DNA from: Bradyrhizobium betae | GTDB lineage: Bacteria > Pseudomonadota > Alphaproteobacteria > Rhizobiales > Xanthobacteraceae | Length of the DNA: 64,000 nucleotides | Assembly: GCF_008932115.1 (NCBI RefSeq) | Contig: NZ_CP044543.1 | Span: 1,426,001-1,490,000, forward strand | Reading direction: 5' to 3' | Part shown: in pieces, positions 19,420-27,989 of the stretch | Position numbering within the stretch: the first letter of the stretch is position 1 | Layout: every line of letters starts with the position of its first letter | The notes under the pieces: generated by a model | The model's database searches: none | Told to the model about the DNA's origin: nothing | What the model saw: only the letters and a program-made list of their open reading frames with translations | Made by a program: the position numbers and the translations under genes

Positions 19420-20376
19420 TCACCCCTTCCGCACCGGCGTGCCGTCCGCCATCGTCGTCACGCCCTTGCGCTCCACGATCATCCCATACGCCTTCGGCTG
19501 GCGGTGAACGTCGAAATTGAACGTCGTGCGCTTGTAGGAATTGCAGAGATCGAGGTCGCAGCGGGCGAGCGCGATCTCGTCGCCCTTGGTCGTGCATCGC
19601 GCGATGATCTCGCCGGATGGCGCGACGATGCAACTGCCGCCGATGTGATCCACGCCCTCCTCGACGCCAGCCTTGGCGACGCCGACCACGAAGGTGCCGT
19701 TCTGATAGGCGCCGGACTGCATCACCAGATGATTGTGAAACAACGAGAGATCGTCGTGCTCGGGCGCGGGCGGATTGTGCATCGGCGTGTTGTAGCCGAT
19801 CATCACCATCTCGACGCCCTGGAGGCCCATCACGCGATAAGTCTCGCTCCAGCGGCGATCGTTGCAGATCGCCATCCCCATCACGCCACCGAACGCCTCG
19901 GTCACGCCAAAGCCGTTGCCGGGCTCGAAATAGCGCTTCTCCAGATGCTGGAATTCGCGCCACGGCTCGTGCTCGGCATGGCCGGGCAGATGGACCTTGC
20001 GGTACTTCAGGACGGTGGCACCGCTCTTCTCGACCAGAATGGAGGTGTTGTAGCGACTGACAACGCCGGCTTCGACCGTCAGCTCGGCGAAGCCGAGGCA
20101 GAAGCCGATGCCGAGCTCGCGCGCGAGGTCGAACAAGGACTGCGTCTCCGGCCCCGGCATCTCGCGCTCGAAGAAGCTGTCGATCTCGGCCTGATCCTCG
20201 AAATACCAGCGCGGAAAGAATGTGGTCAGCGCGAGCTCGGGATAGACGATCAGGTCGCAGCCGTTGGCGTGCGCCTGCCGCATCAGGGCCATCAGCCGCG
20301 TCACGACCTCGGTTCTCGTTTCGCGTCTTGCGACCGGGCCGAGCTGACCAGCCGCAACATTCACAAATCTCGCCAC
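19420..20376 (-). CDS. N-carbamoyl-D-amino acid hydrolase
   Basis: Nitrilase-superfamily enzyme (318 aa) that converts N-carbamoyl-D-amino acids to D-amino acids, CO2 and ammonia. The Glu-Lys-Cys triad is visible in YPELALTTFFPRW, KYRKVHLPGH and GMAICNDRRW. The segments HLEKRYFEPGNGFGV and GYNTPMHNPPAPEHD are those of Agrobacterium D-carbamoylase. GTG at 20376 is chosen: AAGGAA lies upstream, and the protein then begins MARFVNVAAGQLGPVARRET as family members do; the longer frame adds a basic low-quality extension. No hydantoinase gene is next to it. Confidence 0.9.
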   Translation of the reverse strand: MARFVNVAAGQLGPVARRETRTEVVTRLMALMRQAHANGCDLIVYPELALTTFFPRWYFEDQAEIDSFFEREMPGPETQSLFDLARELGIGFCLGFAELTVEAGVVSRYNTSILVEKSGATVLKYRKVHLPGHAEHEPWREFQHLEKRYFEPGNGFGVTEAFGGVMGMAICNDRRWSETYRVMGLQGVEMVMIGYNTPMHNPPAPEHDDLSLFHNHLVMQSGAYQNGTFVVGVAKAGVEEGVDHIGGSCIVAPSGEIIARCTTKGDEIALARCDLDLCNSYKRTTFNFDVHRQPKAYGMIVERKGVTTMADGTPVRKG

Positions 20377-20618
20377 ACGTCGTTCCTTCGTTCGCTTCTT
20401 GCGTCGCCAAGCACCTTCGCGCGCGGCGCGCCGCAGCACATGCAGATTCCGCGCCTGTAAAGCTTGCCGCTCAAGGACCAGACGCCATGCGGTTCGAATC
20501 AGGGAACCATCGTTGCCGATCTGCAACGGTTCCCGGCGGCCTGAAGCCGGACAAAACAAACACCCATTCCGGCCACGAACCCTGCTCACAACGCCGTGAG
20601 ACTATCAGGGGAACGACG

Positions 20619-20843
20619 ATGCGTGCACAACGCGTTTGGAAAGTGAATGGGGCCGCCAATATCGGGCACCTTCAATCGAGACTGGACGACCTCAACAAGC
20701 GCCTCAGCCAGCTTGAGAACCAGCATCCGGACAGCTGGAAGGTTGAAGAACTGAGATCGAGCGCGCTCAGCCTGTCGCGGGAGATCGACGACATCCGCTG
20801 CGCCGAGGCGACGGCGGCATTGAGCGAGCTGTTGCGGAAATAG
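20619..20843 (+). CDS. Small coiled-coil protein, 74 aa
   Basis: Not recognised. ATG 20619 is preceded by AGGGGA at 7 bases. The sequence starts MRAQRVWKVNGAANIGHLQS and continues with heptad-like leucines (LDDLNKRLSQLENQH, LRSSALSLSREIDDI), so it is probably a short two-helix or dimeric coiled coil. It heads three small plus-strand genes (20619, 20917, 21057) that may be one transcript. Confidence 0.65.
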   Translation: MRAQRVWKVNGAANIGHLQSRLDDLNKRLSQLENQHPDSWKVEELRSSALSLSREIDDIRCAEATAALSELLRK

Positions 20844-20916
20844 CCGGGTCGACGGCCCGCCGCGCCTGGAACCAACCACACTCGCCGCCATTGCCATGCT
20901 GAGCATGGAGCGGATC

Positions 20917-21030
20917 ATGACCAGACACCTGACGCGAGCCCATCTCGCGCGCGGAGTGGCCGGCGCGGTGTCCACGCTGGTCCTGTGCGCGACGATGGCC
21001 TTCACCATCGCGCGCCACTTTGCGTTGTAA
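20917..21030 (+). CDS. 37-aa single-span membrane peptide
   Basis: A short frame with GGAG 6 bases before ATG 20917. It encodes a basic start (MTRHLTRAHLARG) and one hydrophobic helix (VAGAVSTLVLCATMAF) with a short tail. It lies between two other small genes on the same strand, 26 bases before the next. No family is recognised. Confidence 0.5.
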   Translation: MTRHLTRAHLARGVAGAVSTLVLCATMAFTIARHFAL

Positions 21031-21056
21031 GAATCTGGCGCTGTGAGGAGTTTGAC

Positions 21057-21380
21057 ATGACGGATCCCGAGGAGTTGGTGCGGCTGCAAGGCTACGGCGA
21101 GATGACGTTGCGCACGGCCGTCACGACCTTGATGCTGCTTGCGCCGCGCGAACGCACCGACGCCGCCATCTTCCGCGTCCGCGACGACGTGCGGCTTGCC
21201 TCGAGCGAAATTGCCGAACTCGCCTCGGAATGGGGCATCATGCCGGCGCCCGAAGTCAGGTCGCCGAAACTCGCACCCGAGCAGCATTGGACGCACGTGG
21301 TTCGCGGCATGGTGCGCGAGGCGCCGCTGTCGGCGCTGATGGTCGCGTTCATGATCGGCGTGGTGGCAGCGCGGCGGTAG
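21057..21380 (+). CDS. Hypothetical protein with C-terminal membrane anchor, 107 aa
   Basis: GAGGAG lies 7 bases before ATG 21057. The 107 residues are mostly helical and charged, and end with a hydrophobic stretch (APLSALMVAFMIGVVAARR) with a basic end, typical of a tail anchor. No domain is recognised; the shape recalls small DUF883-like membrane-anchored proteins, but I do not see enough to assign it. Confidence 0.6.
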   Translation: MTDPEELVRLQGYGEMTLRTAVTTLMLLAPRERTDAAIFRVRDDVRLASSEIAELASEWGIMPAPEVRSPKLAPEQHWTHVVRGMVREAPLSALMVAFMIGVVAARR

Positions 21381-21412
21381 TCTCGCGACACCGCCGGCTC
21401 CAGCAGGACCGA

Positions 21413-22387
21413 TCACTTCTGCTCGTTGGCTTTCATGTCCTCGGCATAGGGACGCAAAGCCTCGGACATGGCGTCGAGGCGCTTTTGCCACTCGGCACCG
21501 GGCAGAAAGGCAATCACCGGTTCATCGCCCGGCGAGCCCGACAGGTATTCGGGATTGCGCAGGCCTTCGGCGATCCCGGCTTCGAGCTTCCTGACGATGT
21601 CATCCGGCACGGCCTTCGGGACCGCGAAGCCGCGTTCTGCCGTCGACGTGACCGGAAAGCCGACTTCCTCTGCTGTGGGAACCTCTGATAGCGATGCAAA
21701 GCGCTTCTTCGACAGGATCGCGAGGACCCGAAGCGGCCCCTTGGTGTTGCCATGCAATTCGGGGATCTCGCTGAGACTGACCATCCCGACTTGCAGATGC
21801 CCGCCGAGCAGATCGGTCCGCTGTGCCGCCGTTCCCCGGTAGGAGATCTCGTTGGGCTCGACCTTCGCGGCCGCCGCGAGCATGCGAATGGCCAGATGTC
21901 CGTTGGTGCCGGCACCGTTGTGACCGAACGTCACCGAACCCGGCTTGCTGCGCAGTGCGGCGATGACATCCGGCAGAGTGTTGAATTGGCTGTCGGCGGG
22001 CACCACGACCACGTTCGGATCTTCGACGACTCGTGCGACCAGCCGGATGTCGTCCGTGGTGTATTGGGTCTTGCGGGTCATCGGCAGGAAATTGTAGCCG
22101 GGCACGTTGACGACGCCGATCGCATAGGCGTCGGGCGCTGCGCGCGCGATCGACGCAAACGCGATCTCTCCGCCGGCGCCGGGCTTGTTCAGAACGACAA
22201 ACTTCGCCTTGCCGCCCAGCGCGCGCTCGACGAAGGGAAGCAGCTTGCGCGCCATGACATCGGTGCCGCCGCCGGGCGCAAAGCCGACGACCACTTCGAT
22301 GGGCTTGTCTTCCGGCCACGCGGCCCATGCGGGCCCGCAAGCGGCGACGCCAAAAGCTGCAACGAGCGCGACGATTGTCCTGTTCAT
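21413..22387 (-). CDS. Tripartite tricarboxylate transporter binding protein (TctC/Bug family)
   Basis: Periplasmic solute-binding protein (324 aa). It has a signal peptide (MNRTIVALVAAFGVAACGPA, cleaved before WPEDKPIEVVVGF) and the Bug-family segments VGFAPGGGTDVMARKL, NKPGAGGEIAF and GSVTFGHNGAGTNGHLA. Such proteins bind carboxylates or related small molecules. No tctA or tctB membrane gene is nearby, so it is an orphan, as is common in this family. Ligand unknown. Confidence 0.9.
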   Translation of the reverse strand: MNRTIVALVAAFGVAACGPAWAAWPEDKPIEVVVGFAPGGGTDVMARKLLPFVERALGGKAKFVVLNKPGAGGEIAFASIARAAPDAYAIGVVNVPGYNFLPMTRKTQYTTDDIRLVARVVEDPNVVVVPADSQFNTLPDVIAALRSKPGSVTFGHNGAGTNGHLAIRMLAAAAKVEPNEISYRGTAAQRTDLLGGHLQVGMVSLSEIPELHGNTKGPLRVLAILSKKRFASLSEVPTAEEVGFPVTSTAERGFAVPKAVPDDIVRKLEAGIAEGLRNPEYLSGSPGDEPVIAFLPGAEWQKRLDAMSEALRPYAEDMKANEQK

Positions 22388-22850
22388 GATTTCCTGCCCT
22401 GTTTTTTGTTTTTGGCCGATCGCGCCGTCGAAGCTGCGATCGACTGTGGAGTCATCTAGCCGTGGGCTGGACTGACTGGCAACCGGTTATCCCGAGCCCA
22501 GGCGCTCGATGGGCGGTGGCGATTCGCGAGGCAAGTCAGCAAGCGTCAGGGGCGGTCGATCCAAATTCCATGAGGGCAACATTCGCCGGACATCGTCCGC
22601 GAAGTCCCGCGGCGGTCCTTGCCCGCGGCGCTTATGATCGGCTCGCTGGCGGCGAGACGGTCGCCCTCTGACCTACTGCACGAAGGCGGACCATTGATGC
22701 CGGCGAATGACAAGCCATGCCACGTGCACAGGCCGCCCTGCCCGGCCAAATCGGCCGTGGACCCGCCCGGAAAATCGTTGCAGAAAGGGCGCTCCCGAGG
22801 CGTCGTCGGCCGGTCCGCCCGCCTCTGGAAAACGTCAACTTTTGAAATCT
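22388..22850. other. Gap of 463 bases without a supported gene
   Basis: Between the start of the TctC-type gene and the tRNA-Pro gene I see no convincing frame. The open frames on the plus strand run into the antisense of the tRNA and are spurious. The left end must hold the promoter for the minus-strand TctC-type gene. No repeat or stem-loop stands out. Confidence 0.5.
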
Positions 22851-22927
22851 TGGTCGGAGTGGCAGGATTCGAACCTGCGACCCCTGCGTCCCGAACGCAG
22901 TGCTCTACCGGGCTGAGCCACACTCCG
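22851..22927 (-). tRNA. tRNA-Pro (CGG)
   Basis: On the minus strand the acceptor stem is CGGAGTG paired with CACTCCG, with discriminator A and an encoded CCA end. The D arm contains GGCTCAGCCCGGTAGAGCAC, the anticodon stem CTGCG/CGCAG encloses loop TTCGGGA (anticodon CGG), and the T arm has GCAGGTTCGAATCCTGC. All four stems close. Length is 77 bases. Confidence 0.97.
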
Positions 22928-22994
22928 ACAAGAGGCCGGCTTATAGCGTCGGGTGTGGCGCACTGCAAGCTGCCGGTTGAGGAATTTCGTCCCA

Positions 22995-23984
22995 GTGAAA
23001 ACGGGTCTTGAAACGCTGATTTTACCGGCCGGAGCGGCCGCCGCCGAGACCGCCGCCCGGCGGCTGGCCGCCGGCGGGCTGGTCGCATTCCCGACCGAGA
23101 CGGTCTACGGGCTCGGCGCGGACGCCGCCAATGCGGCCGCAATCGCCCATCTGTACGCCGCAAAGGGCCGGCCGGCCTTCAATCCGCTGATCGCCCACGT
23201 CGCGGACCTCGCCGCCGCGCGGGCCATCGGGCGGTTCGATGCCCGTGCCCTGCGGCTGGCGGAGGCGTTCTGGCCGGGGCCGCTGACGCTGGTGGTGCCG
23301 AAAACGGAGGGCTGCCCGGTGGCCGATCTCGCCACCGCCGGCCTCGACACGGTTGCGATCCGCATTCCCGCCCACCCCGTGGCGGAAGCCATCCTGCGGG
23401 CCTTTGGCGGGGCCGTGGTGGCGCCGTCCGCCAACATCTCCGGCCATGTGTCGCCGACGCTGGCCGCCCATGTCGCAAGCGACCTTGCGGGGCGGATCGA
23501 CCTGATCGTCGACGGCGGACCGGTGGCGGTCGGCGTCGAATCGACCATCGTCGGCTGCTTCGACGCGCCGATGCTGCTGCGGCCGGGCGGGCTGTCGCGC
23601 GAACGGATCGAGGCAGTGCTCGGCGCGCCGCTGGCGCGGCCGTCCGTCGACGCCGGGAGCGACGACAGCCAGCCGCTGGCGCCGGGCATGCTGGCCTCGC
23701 ATTACGCGCCGCGCGCCCAGGTGCGGCTCGACGCGCGCGATGTCGCCCCGGGCGAGGCGCTGCTGGCATTTGGCCCTGCGCGCCTGCCCGGCCTTGACGC
23801 CGCGTCCGCGGTCATGAATTTGTCGCCCGCGGCCGATCTCGATGAGGCCGCCGCGAACCTGTTCGGCCATCTTCGCAGCCTCGATGCGAAGGGAGCGCGG
23901 ACGATCGCGGTGATGACGATCCCTGACGAGGGACTTGGCGAGGCGATCAACGACCGGCTGCGCCGGGCGGCGGTGGCGAGATAA
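22995..23984 (+). CDS. L-threonylcarbamoyladenylate synthase (Sua5/YwlC type)
   Basis: Makes threonylcarbamoyl-AMP from threonine, bicarbonate and ATP for the t6A modification of tRNAs reading ANN codons. The YrdC domain (about 15-200) shows FPTETVYGLGADA, AAKGRPAFNPLIAHV and APSANISGHVSPT; a C-terminal Sua5 domain follows (LASHYAPRA). It has 329 residues from GTG 22995, with GAGGAA 10 bases upstream; starts further upstream run into the tRNA. The next gene follows after 21 bases on the same strand. Confidence 0.93.
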   Translation: MKTGLETLILPAGAAAAETAARRLAAGGLVAFPTETVYGLGADAANAAAIAHLYAAKGRPAFNPLIAHVADLAAARAIGRFDARALRLAEAFWPGPLTLVVPKTEGCPVADLATAGLDTVAIRIPAHPVAEAILRAFGGAVVAPSANISGHVSPTLAAHVASDLAGRIDLIVDGGPVAVGVESTIVGCFDAPMLLRPGGLSRERIEAVLGAPLARPSVDAGSDDSQPLAPGMLASHYAPRAQVRLDARDVAPGEALLAFGPARLPGLDAASAVMNLSPAADLDEAAANLFGHLRSLDAKGARTIAVMTIPDEGLGEAINDRLRRAAVAR

Positions 23985-24005
23985 GAGCAAGCAAGAGACG
24001 AGACA

Positions 24006-25433
24006 ATGAACATCAACAAGCCTGCCACTCCTCCGCTTGCGCCCGAGCTGATCGACCAATTCCGCAAGATCGTCGGCGAGCGCCACGCCATCACCGATGC
24101 GGCCGACATCGAGGCCTACGTCACCGAGGAGCGCAATCTGTTCCACGGCCGCTCGCCGCTGGTGCTGCGCCCGGGCACGACCGCGGAGGTCGCCGAAATC
24201 TGCAAGCTCGCCTCCGCGCACAGAATCGCGCTGGTGCCGCAGGGCGGCAATACCGGGCTGGTCGGCGGCCAGACGCCGCACAATGGCGAGGTGGTGGTGT
24301 CGCTGCGCCGCCTCGACAAGATCCGCGAGGTCGACACGGCGTCGAACACCATGACGGTCGAAGCCGGCGTGGTGCTGCAGATCGCGCAAGCGAAGGCATC
24401 CGACGTCGACCGGCTGTTTCCGCTGTCGCTCGGCGCCGAAGGCAGCTGCACCATCGGCGGCAACCTCTCGACCAATGCCGGCGGCACCGCCGCGCTCGCC
24501 TATGGCGTCGCGCGCGAGATGGCACTGGGGCTCGAAGTGGTGCTCGCCGACGGGCGCGTGCTCAACACGCTGTCGAAGCTGAAAAAGGACAACACGGGCT
24601 ACAATCTGCACAACCTCTTCATCGGCGCGGAAGGCACGCTCGGCATCATCACCGCGGCGACGCTGAAGCTGTTTCCGAAGCCGCGCGCGGTCGAGACCGC
24701 CTATGTCGGGCTGAAGTCGCCGGCGGCGGCGCTGAAGCTGCTGACCATCGCTCAGAGCGAGGCCGCCAATTTGCTGACGAGCTTCGAGCTGCTGTCGGAG
24801 ATGGCGGTCGATTTCTCGGTCCGTCACGCCATCGACGTGCGCGATCCGCTTAGCCAGAAGCATCCCTGGTACGTGCTGATGGAATTGTCCTCTCCGGGCG
24901 ACGACGCCCGCACGCCGCTGGAGACGATCCTCGGCCGCGCCATGGAGGAGGAGATCGTCGACGACGCCGTGATCGCGGCCAGCCTCGCCCAGCGCAACAA
25001 TTTCTGGAAGCTGCGCGAGGAGATGTCGGCGGCGCAGAAGCCGGAGGGCGGCTCGATCAAGCACGATATCTCCGTGCCGATCGCCGCCGTGCCTGAGTTC
25101 ATCGAGGAGGCCAACGCCGCCGTGGTGAAGCTGATCCCCGGCGCGCGACCGGTGCCGTTCGGCCATCTCGGCGACGGCAACCTGCACTACAATGTCAGCC
25201 AGCCGGTCGGCGCCGACACCGCGGACTACCTGGCGCGCTGGCACGAGATGAACGCGGTGGTGTTCGCGATCGTGCTGCGCATGGGCGGCTCGATCTCGGC
25301 CGAGCACGGCATCGGCGTGCTCAAGCGCGACGAGCTGCCCGACGTCAAGGACAAGACCGCGATCGAGCTGATGCGCGCGATCAAGGCGATGCTCGATCCG
25401 CTCGGCATCATGAATCCGGGCAAGGTGCTGTGA
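24006..25433 (+). CDS. FAD-linked D-2-hydroxyacid dehydrogenase
   Basis: A 475-residue flavoprotein of the GlcD/D-2-hydroxyglutarate dehydrogenase family. The N-terminal FAD-binding domain carries VPQGGNTGLVGGQTP and GNLSTNAGGTAALAYG. The C-terminal FAD-oxidase domain has VPFGHLGDGNLHYNVSQPV (metal-binding histidines) and GSISAEHGIGVLKRDEL, and ends DPLGIMNPGKVL. It probably oxidises D-2-hydroxyglutarate, D-lactate or a similar acid. It overlaps the GNAT gene by four bases. Confidence 0.9.
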   Translation: MNINKPATPPLAPELIDQFRKIVGERHAITDAADIEAYVTEERNLFHGRSPLVLRPGTTAEVAEICKLASAHRIALVPQGGNTGLVGGQTPHNGEVVVSLRRLDKIREVDTASNTMTVEAGVVLQIAQAKASDVDRLFPLSLGAEGSCTIGGNLSTNAGGTAALAYGVAREMALGLEVVLADGRVLNTLSKLKKDNTGYNLHNLFIGAEGTLGIITAATLKLFPKPRAVETAYVGLKSPAAALKLLTIAQSEAANLLTSFELLSEMAVDFSVRHAIDVRDPLSQKHPWYVLMELSSPGDDARTPLETILGRAMEEEIVDDAVIAASLAQRNNFWKLREEMSAAQKPEGGSIKHDISVPIAAVPEFIEEANAAVVKLIPGARPVPFGHLGDGNLHYNVSQPVGADTADYLARWHEMNAVVFAIVLRMGGSISAEHGIGVLKRDELPDVKDKTAIELMRAIKAMLDPLGIMNPGKVL

Positions 25434-25867
25434 GCGCCTCGCTCACGATCGATGCGATCGGCGATGCCGATGTCGAGCCGGTCGTCGCACTGTGGCAGCG
25501 CTGCGGCCTGACGCGTCCGTGGAACGACCCGCATGCCGATATCGCGCTGGCGCGGCGGCGGGAGAACTCCACCGTGCTGATCGGCCGCGACAATGGCACC
25601 ATCGTCGCCACCGTCATGGTCGGCCATGACGGTCATCGCGGCTGGGTCTACTACGTCGCCGTCGATCCCGATGGCCGCAAGCGCGGCTTTGGCCGCGCCA
25701 TCATGACGGCCGCGGAAGACTGGCTGCGCCAGGCCGGCATCGCCAAGCTGCAGCTGCTGGTCCGCCGCGAGAACGCGCAGGCCAACGCGTTCTACCAATC
25801 GCTCGGCTTCGAGGAATCGACGTCGGTGATGTTCCAGAAGTGGCTCGACGGGCGCGCGCCGGGATAA
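25430..25867 (+). CDS. GNAT acetyltransferase (YpeA-like)
   Basis: A 145-residue acetyltransferase. The acetyl-CoA binding loop lies in VAVDPDGRKRGFGRAIMTAA and the C-terminal NAFYQSLGFEE is the usual GNAT end. Its early TRPWNDPHADI resembles the YpeA subgroup. Translation starts at a GTG overlapping the stop of the dehydrogenase gene (GTGA), so the two are coupled. Acceptor unknown. Confidence 0.88.
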   Translation: MSASLTIDAIGDADVEPVVALWQRCGLTRPWNDPHADIALARRRENSTVLIGRDNGTIVATVMVGHDGHRGWVYYVAVDPDGRKRGFGRAIMTAAEDWLRQAGIAKLQLLVRRENAQANAFYQSLGFEESTSVMFQKWLDGRAPG

Positions 25868-26066
25868 GCCAGCGGGCAAGTACCAAGACCGCCGCGACAA
25901 CCTGCCCCGGCAACGGCCTCGTGCCGCGGCGGCGAATCTTCAGCTCCGCCACTTGATTGGCGGCACGATTTCATACACGTTATGGTAGTTTATTCTTTCT
26001 GCGATCGCGCAACGGATTCCGTGTGCGCACGCGTTTCATTCTTGAAATTGCTTTCAGGGACCTGCG

Positions 26067-27260
26067 ATGAGCAACATGCAGAACACCACGTTGATCGCTA
26101 CAGGCATCGTCGCGTCGCTGCCCTTGATTCCCGTGGGACACTACCTGTGCTTCGGTTGGCCGGTACGCAAACTGCAAATCGTCTCGCGCCTTTCAAATCA
26201 ATCGATCGGCTACTACAGGATGGCCTTTTGCCCGGAGAGCGAGTTCGTCGACAATGTCGGATTCTCGAAGGATTACGACAGGCGATATGGCCGCCCCCTG
26301 TTCCTGGTTCCGATGCTTCTGCTCGCGATCACGCTGTTCGCCTTTTCGTACTATTGCGTATCATGGGTGCTTTCGCATGATTGGGCCGGCGCCCAGGAGG
26401 GCACCGCGAAGATCGCCATCCTGTCGCTTGCCGGCGCCTATATGTGGATCACATACGATCTCATCTTCCGGGCACGGCAGAACGACATCGTGACATCCGA
26501 TGTCAATCGCGCAACGTTGCGCCTGTTGATCTCGCTGCCATTCGGATTTGCCATCTCTGCGTTTTCCGGTGTCGTAACTGGCTCGACGGTCACATTGAGT
26601 ACCGGCGCCCTGGCGTTCTTCGTCGGCGCCTTTCCAACCGATACCGTCCTCAAATTCATGCGCCGTACCGCCGCGATACCGCTCAAGCTCGATGCAGATA
26701 CAAGTGAAGACGGCGTCCAGCAGCTCAAGAAGATCGACGGCATCACCGTGCCAATCGCCGAGCGCTTCATCGATGAGGGCGTGAAGACGGTCGCGCAGCT
26801 TGCCTATGCCGATCCCGTCGCACTCTCGATCAGGTCCGGCATGGATTTTTCGTTCGTCCTGATCTGCTGCAGCCGGGCGATGGTGAAAATGTACTTCGAC
26901 GACGACCAAATGAAGATCGTTCAGAAGTATGGATTGCGTAGCGGCCTCGAAATCAAGACTCTGAACGATTTGCTTCTGGGCTATGACGAGCTCCGCGACC
27001 AGGCTGCAGCAAAAGGCGAACCTGAGCCAGCTCCGACGTCCTCCCAGGCTGCGGCGCAGCGTCAACTGTTGGCCTTCGCGAATGCCGTGACGCTGGACAC
27101 GGATTCCACCCGTTTCGTCCTTGATCAGATTGCCGAAGATCCCTACACACGGTTCGTGTGGTGGATGTGGCCCGATATGCCGGGACTGGCGGATCTGCCC
27201 GACGAGCCCGAAGCGACGGAGACGCCATCGCCCGTTGTCGCGGCGGAACTCACGCAATAG
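26067..27260 (+). CDS. Unrecognised membrane protein with cytoplasmic helix-hairpin-helix-like region
   Basis: A 397-residue protein I do not recognise. The N-terminal half has four or more hydrophobic segments (IATGIVASLPLIPVGHYL, LFLVPMLLLAITLFAFSYY, IAILSLAGAYMWITYDLIF, LLISLPFGFAISAFSGVV and STGALAFFVGAF). The C-terminal half is soluble, with LKKIDGITVPIAERFIDEGV and TVAQLAYADPVAL, which resembles a helix-hairpin-helix repeat. A low-complexity stretch (AAAKGEPEPAPTSSQAAAQ) and an acidic tail follow. The DNA here and in the 200 bases upstream looks less GC-rich than its neighbours, so it may have been acquired. AGGGA precedes the ATG. Confidence 0.75.
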   Translation: MSNMQNTTLIATGIVASLPLIPVGHYLCFGWPVRKLQIVSRLSNQSIGYYRMAFCPESEFVDNVGFSKDYDRRYGRPLFLVPMLLLAITLFAFSYYCVSWVLSHDWAGAQEGTAKIAILSLAGAYMWITYDLIFRARQNDIVTSDVNRATLRLLISLPFGFAISAFSGVVTGSTVTLSTGALAFFVGAFPTDTVLKFMRRTAAIPLKLDADTSEDGVQQLKKIDGITVPIAERFIDEGVKTVAQLAYADPVALSIRSGMDFSFVLICCSRAMVKMYFDDDQMKIVQKYGLRSGLEIKTLNDLLLGYDELRDQAAAKGEPEPAPTSSQAAAQRQLLAFANAVTLDTDSTRFVLDQIAEDPYTRFVWWMWPDMPGLADLPDEPEATETPSPVVAAELTQ

Positions 27261-27366
27261 ATCCGGCAAAAGCCGACCGGCCACTCGCGGATTGCAGGAG
27301 CCGCGCCGATTGAGCTTGGCAGGCTCCATCGCGCGAACAGCGGTGCCGAAAACCAAGGAAGATCTC

Positions 27367-27948
27367 TTGTCCATTTCCGACCGCGTCCGCATCAAGGACG
27401 TCCGCGTGCTCTCGGACGGCTGGACCACCCTGAAGAACACGACGTTCGACTACCGGCGCGCCAATGGCGAATGGCAGACGCAGCACCGGGAAACCTATGA
27501 GCGCGACAATGCCGCCGCCGTGCTGCCGTATAATCGCGCGCGGCGCACGGTGATCCTGGTGCGCCAGTTCCGCCTGCCGGCGTTCATCCGCGGCTACGAC
27601 GATCTCCTGATCGAGGCCGCCGCCGGCGTGCTCGACGACGCCTCCCCCGAAGTGCGCATCCGCGCCGAGGCCGAGGAGGAGACCGGCTACCGCCTGCACC
27701 ACGTCCACAAGGTGTTCGAGGCCTTCATGAGCCCGGGCGCGGTGACCGAGAAGCTGCATTTCTTCGTCGCCGAGTACGAGCCGGAGATGCGGGTCGGCGC
27801 CGGCGGCGGCCTCGAGCATGAGGGCGAGGATATCGAAGTGCTCGAGCTTTCCATCGACGAGGCGCTGGCGATGATCGCCGACGGCCGGATCATCGACGCC
27901 AAGGCGATCATGCTGCTGCAATACGCGGCGCTGCATCTGTTTCGGTAG
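27367..27948 (+). CDS. nudK: GDP-mannose pyrophosphatase NudK-like Nudix hydrolase
   Basis: A 193-residue Nudix enzyme matching E. coli NudK in length and sequence. The Nudix box reads GVLDDASPEVRIRAEAEEET then GY. The flanking segments VLVRQFRLPAF-like (ILVRQFRLPAFIRGYDDLLI), FEAFMSPGAVTEKLHFF and EDIEVLELSIDEAL are also NudK-like. It likely hydrolyses GDP-mannose or related sugar nucleotides. TTG 27367 is chosen since AAGGAA lies 6 bases upstream and the resulting N-terminus fits the family; GTG 27343 is an alternative. Confidence 0.88.
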   Translation: MSISDRVRIKDVRVLSDGWTTLKNTTFDYRRANGEWQTQHRETYERDNAAAVLPYNRARRTVILVRQFRLPAFIRGYDDLLIEAAAGVLDDASPEVRIRAEAEEETGYRLHHVHKVFEAFMSPGAVTEKLHFFVAEYEPEMRVGAGGGLEHEGEDIEVLELSIDEALAMIADGRIIDAKAIMLLQYAALHLFR

Positions 27949-27989
27949 CGCTCTCCGCCGCCAGCGCTACGCCGCCAAGACCGCAGGGA

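Noticed and set aside
22619..23011. Open frames containing VAGFEPATPASRTQCS and QDSNLRPLRPERS across the tRNA gene
   Set aside because: They are translations of the strand opposite tRNA-Pro, a well-known source of false hypothetical proteins. The tRNA folds fully.
23022..25307. A 761-residue minus-strand frame opposite the sua5 and dehydrogenase genes
   Set aside because: It is the complement of two well-supported genes and its translation is Arg/His/Asp-rich with no domain; a GC-rich shadow.
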